From Prorocentrum cordatum (lineage: Eukaryota; Sar; Dinophyceae; Prorocentrales; Prorocentraceae), in NCBI GenBank assembly GCA_963575745.1, contig CAUYUJ010014260.1:749287-804286 (forward strand): 55,000 nucleotides of DNA, read 5' to 3'. Positions 52,641-55,000 of this stretch are shown one piece after another; the stretch's first letter is position 1; the number at the start of each line of letters is the position of its first letter. The notes under the pieces were generated by a model that had not been told where the DNA came from, made no database searches, and saw only the letters and a program-made list of their open reading frames with translations. The position numbers and the translations under genes are program-made.

Positions 52641-55000
52641 TTCCCATGGCAATCGTAAGGGTTTTCTATGGCACTCGTATGGCTTTCTCACGGTAAGCAC
52701 ATGGTTGTCTGATGGTAGTCGTACTGGTTGCTTATGTGACTACCTACCAGACCACCCCAACCCAACCCGAAGACCCGAACTTCGGGTTGGGGGGGGGTAA
52801 GGGTTCCCCACTGGAAATCGAGGGTAAATCTGAGCCTTCGGGTTGGGTTGGGGTGGTTTGGTGGTTTGTGATTATGGTAATCGTATGGTGCTCCTATGGT
52901 AAACGCTGGGCTTTCGTATGGTCTTCGTATGGCTTTCCCATGGTAATTGCATGGTCTCCCTCCGGCATGCGTGTGGTTGCGCACTGGTCACCGTTTAGCT
53001 GTTCTATGGTATGGCTTTCCCATGGTAGCCGTATGCTTGTCTCTATGGTAATCGCATGGCTGGCCCGTGGTAATCGTATGGCGCTCTTATGGTAAAAGCT
53101 TGGTTTCCGTATGGTGACCGTACGGCTGTCGTATGGTAATCGTATGGTTTGCCGATGGCAATCGTATAGTTGTTTCTCTATGGCACTCGTATGGCGTTCC
53201 ATGGTAATTGTATGGTAATCATAAAAAAAAACGTATGGCTGTCGTCTGGTAATCGTATGGCTTTGATATCGTAATCGTATGGGTTCCCGGTGGTAGCCGA
53301 ACGGTGTTTCCATCACTCGTATGGCGTTCCATGGTAATCGCATGGTTGTCTGATGGTAGTCGTATGGTTGTCCTGCGGTGATCGTGAACATTTCCTATGG
53401 CAGTCGTATACTTTGTCCTATGGGAATCGTGTGGCTTTCTGGTGGGAATCGTGTGCATTCCCAATGGTAGTCGTATGGTATCCCGGTGGTAATCGTATGG
53501 TTGTCCGACCGCACTCGCAAGATATCCCGATCGTGATAGTATGGTTTTCTCATTGTAGTCGTATGGCTGTCCAATGGGAATCGTATGATTTTCCGATGGT
53601 AACCGCATTGTTGTCCAATGGTGGTCGTACGGTTTTCGTATGGTAATGGCAGCGTTCTCCTACGGGTAATCGTATGGTTGACCTGGTATTCGAACGGCTT
53701 TCTATGATAATCGTATGGTATTCCTATGGTATTCGTATGGCTTTACATGATAATCGTATGGCTGTCCGGTCATAATCGTAGCTTGCCCTAGGATAATTCT
53801 ATGGTTTCCAAAAGTAACCGCATGGTTTCCTTCAGAGACTCGTGCGTTTTTTCCTTGATAATCGCACAGCTGCTCTACGGTAATCGTATGTTTTTCTAAT
53901 GATAATCGTATGACTGCCCAGTGGTAAACGTATGGTTTATCATGATAGCCGTATGGTTGTCTCATGGTATTCGTGTGGCTGCCGTATGGGCATCGTACGG
54001 TTTTCCTCATGTGCTCGTATGGTGTTTCTATGATAGTCGTATGTTTCCTCTGATAATCGTATGGGTTTCCTGTCGTATGGCTTTCTGCGGGAAATCTGAT
54101 GGCTGTCGGAGGATCGCCGTATGGTTTTGCTTGTGCGAATCGAATACTTCCAATGGTATTCCTGCGGTTTCCCGATGAAGCCGCATGGCTGAAGTATGGT
54201 GATCGCACGGTTCCCGTATGGTAACCAAATTGCTTTCCAATGATATTCGTATGGTGTTCTATGATCGTCGCATGTTGTTCCTCTGATAATGGTATGGTTT
54301 CCGATGATAATCGTATGGCTGCCCGAAGATAACCGTATGGTTGTCTTACGTTCGGCGCAGGGTTTTTCTATAATAACCGTATGGTTGTCGTATGGTTCCC
54401 TTGGTCGTCGTCTGTTAGTCCGATGGCAAGCGTATGGCTTTCTCATGGCACGGCTGTCTTACGATAGCTGTCTGGTTCTCATGCGACAGCCGCATGGTTG
54501 TCCTATGATAACCGTATGGTTTTCGAATGGTTCCCCTATGGTGATCGTATGGTATACCTGTGATATCCGCATGATCATTTACGACGGTAATCGTGTGACT
54601 GTCCCATAATAATCACATGGCTGCCCGATGGTAATCGTATTGTTTTATCATGAAGGTGGTGTGGCGTTCCGATGGTAATCGTACCGTTTTCGTATGATGG
54701 CTAGATTGTTGCCGATGGAAATCGTATAACGTCCTATGCTAATCGTCTGGTCGTCCAATGGCAATCGTATGGCTTCCGCATTGTAGCCGAATGGTTTTCT
54801 CCTGGCAACCCCGTGATAGCCGTATGATGTTCGATGGTATTCGTATGGATTCCGGTGGTAGTCGTGTGGCTCTCCCAAGGTAACCGTATGGATGCCATAT
54901 GATAGTCGTATGATTTCCTATGGTAGTCGCTTGGTTGTCTCATGATCACCGTATGGCTTCCTATGATAGAAACGTGACTTTCCTATGATAACCGTGCGGT
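52640..55000. repeat. ~22-bp TGGTAATCGTATGG satellite, runs off the window
   Basis: About 100 degenerate units around ATGGTAATCGTATGG(C/T)TTTCC. The right end is not reached. His/Tyr/Arg-rich minus frames are artefacts. Confidence 0.95.
52751..52857. mobile_element. Foldback insertion in the 22-bp satellite
   Basis: Perfect 22-bp inverted ends at 52751-52772 (ACCACCCCAACCCAACCCGA and AG) and 52836-52857. The interior is unrelated to the satellite on both sides. Confidence 0.85.

Noticed and set aside
1-55000. Dinoflagellate spliced-leader sequence, tRNA or rRNA genes
   Set aside because: Looked for the CCGTAGCCATTTTGGCTCAAG leader and obvious cloverleaf or rRNA stretches by eye; none seen, though no tool was run.

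Overview
The window looks like nuclear DNA of a dinoflagellate. This is inferred from a GC-rich base composition, an Ala/Arg/Glu-rich coding style, a decayed reverse transcriptase plus RNase H of the non-LTR type whose RT has a GCSHAT block upstream of its catalytic DD, a copia-like gag/protease remnant, many foldback elements, and a very large share of simple repeats and satellites. No bacterial operon, phage, CRISPR array, rRNA or tRNA was recognised. I cannot name the genus. Nearly all long open frames in repeat tracts (poly-Ser, poly-Val, poly-Leu, poly-Thr, poly-Pro) are translation artefacts and are not annotated as genes.

Layout. 1-5455 (minus strand): a multi-exon gene running off the left edge; eight exon segments can be read, and five successive junctions (B-C, C-E, E-F, F-G, G-H) keep the reading phase. 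Its function is unrecognised. 5840-7560: an AT-rich island, then a decayed minus-strand coding region with a possible GIY-YIG-like signature. 8240-11700: copies of a dispersed family built of degenerate CCCAAGAGGC units, then a 209-bp tandem repeat. 12.9-17.7 kb: long (CTC)n/(GGA)n arrays, small candidate exons and several foldback or MITE-like elements. 18.7-19.9 kb: a higher-order satellite and an 86-bp tandem repeat. 20.4-23.0 kb: another family copy, a foldback element, a (CCT)n array and an intact TA-flanked MITE. 24.2-26.0 kb: the non-LTR retrotransposon fragment (minus). 26.6-32.9 kb: more family copies, palindromes and two interleaved satellites. 33.3-34.35 kb: a 1-kb element with perfect 20-bp terminal inverted repeats. 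37.3-41.5 kb: a decayed copia-like element (plus) with a long coiled-coil region before gag. 41.9-46 kb: more arrays, another family copy, and a tandem duplication with a small insertion in only one copy. 48.46-55.0 kb: almost unbroken satellite DNA, with two (AGT)n arrays and three or four other short-period satellites, one carrying a foldback insertion.

The genes do not form a pathway. The left 5.5 kb is the only region with good evidence for an ordinary spliced gene. The rest is accessory DNA: retroelement debris, small non-autonomous DNA elements and satellites. The most interesting signals are the dispersed CAAGAGG family with conserved landmarks, the number of unrelated foldback elements, the filled-versus-empty insertion at 45.6 kb, and homologous palindromes in two introns of the left-hand gene.
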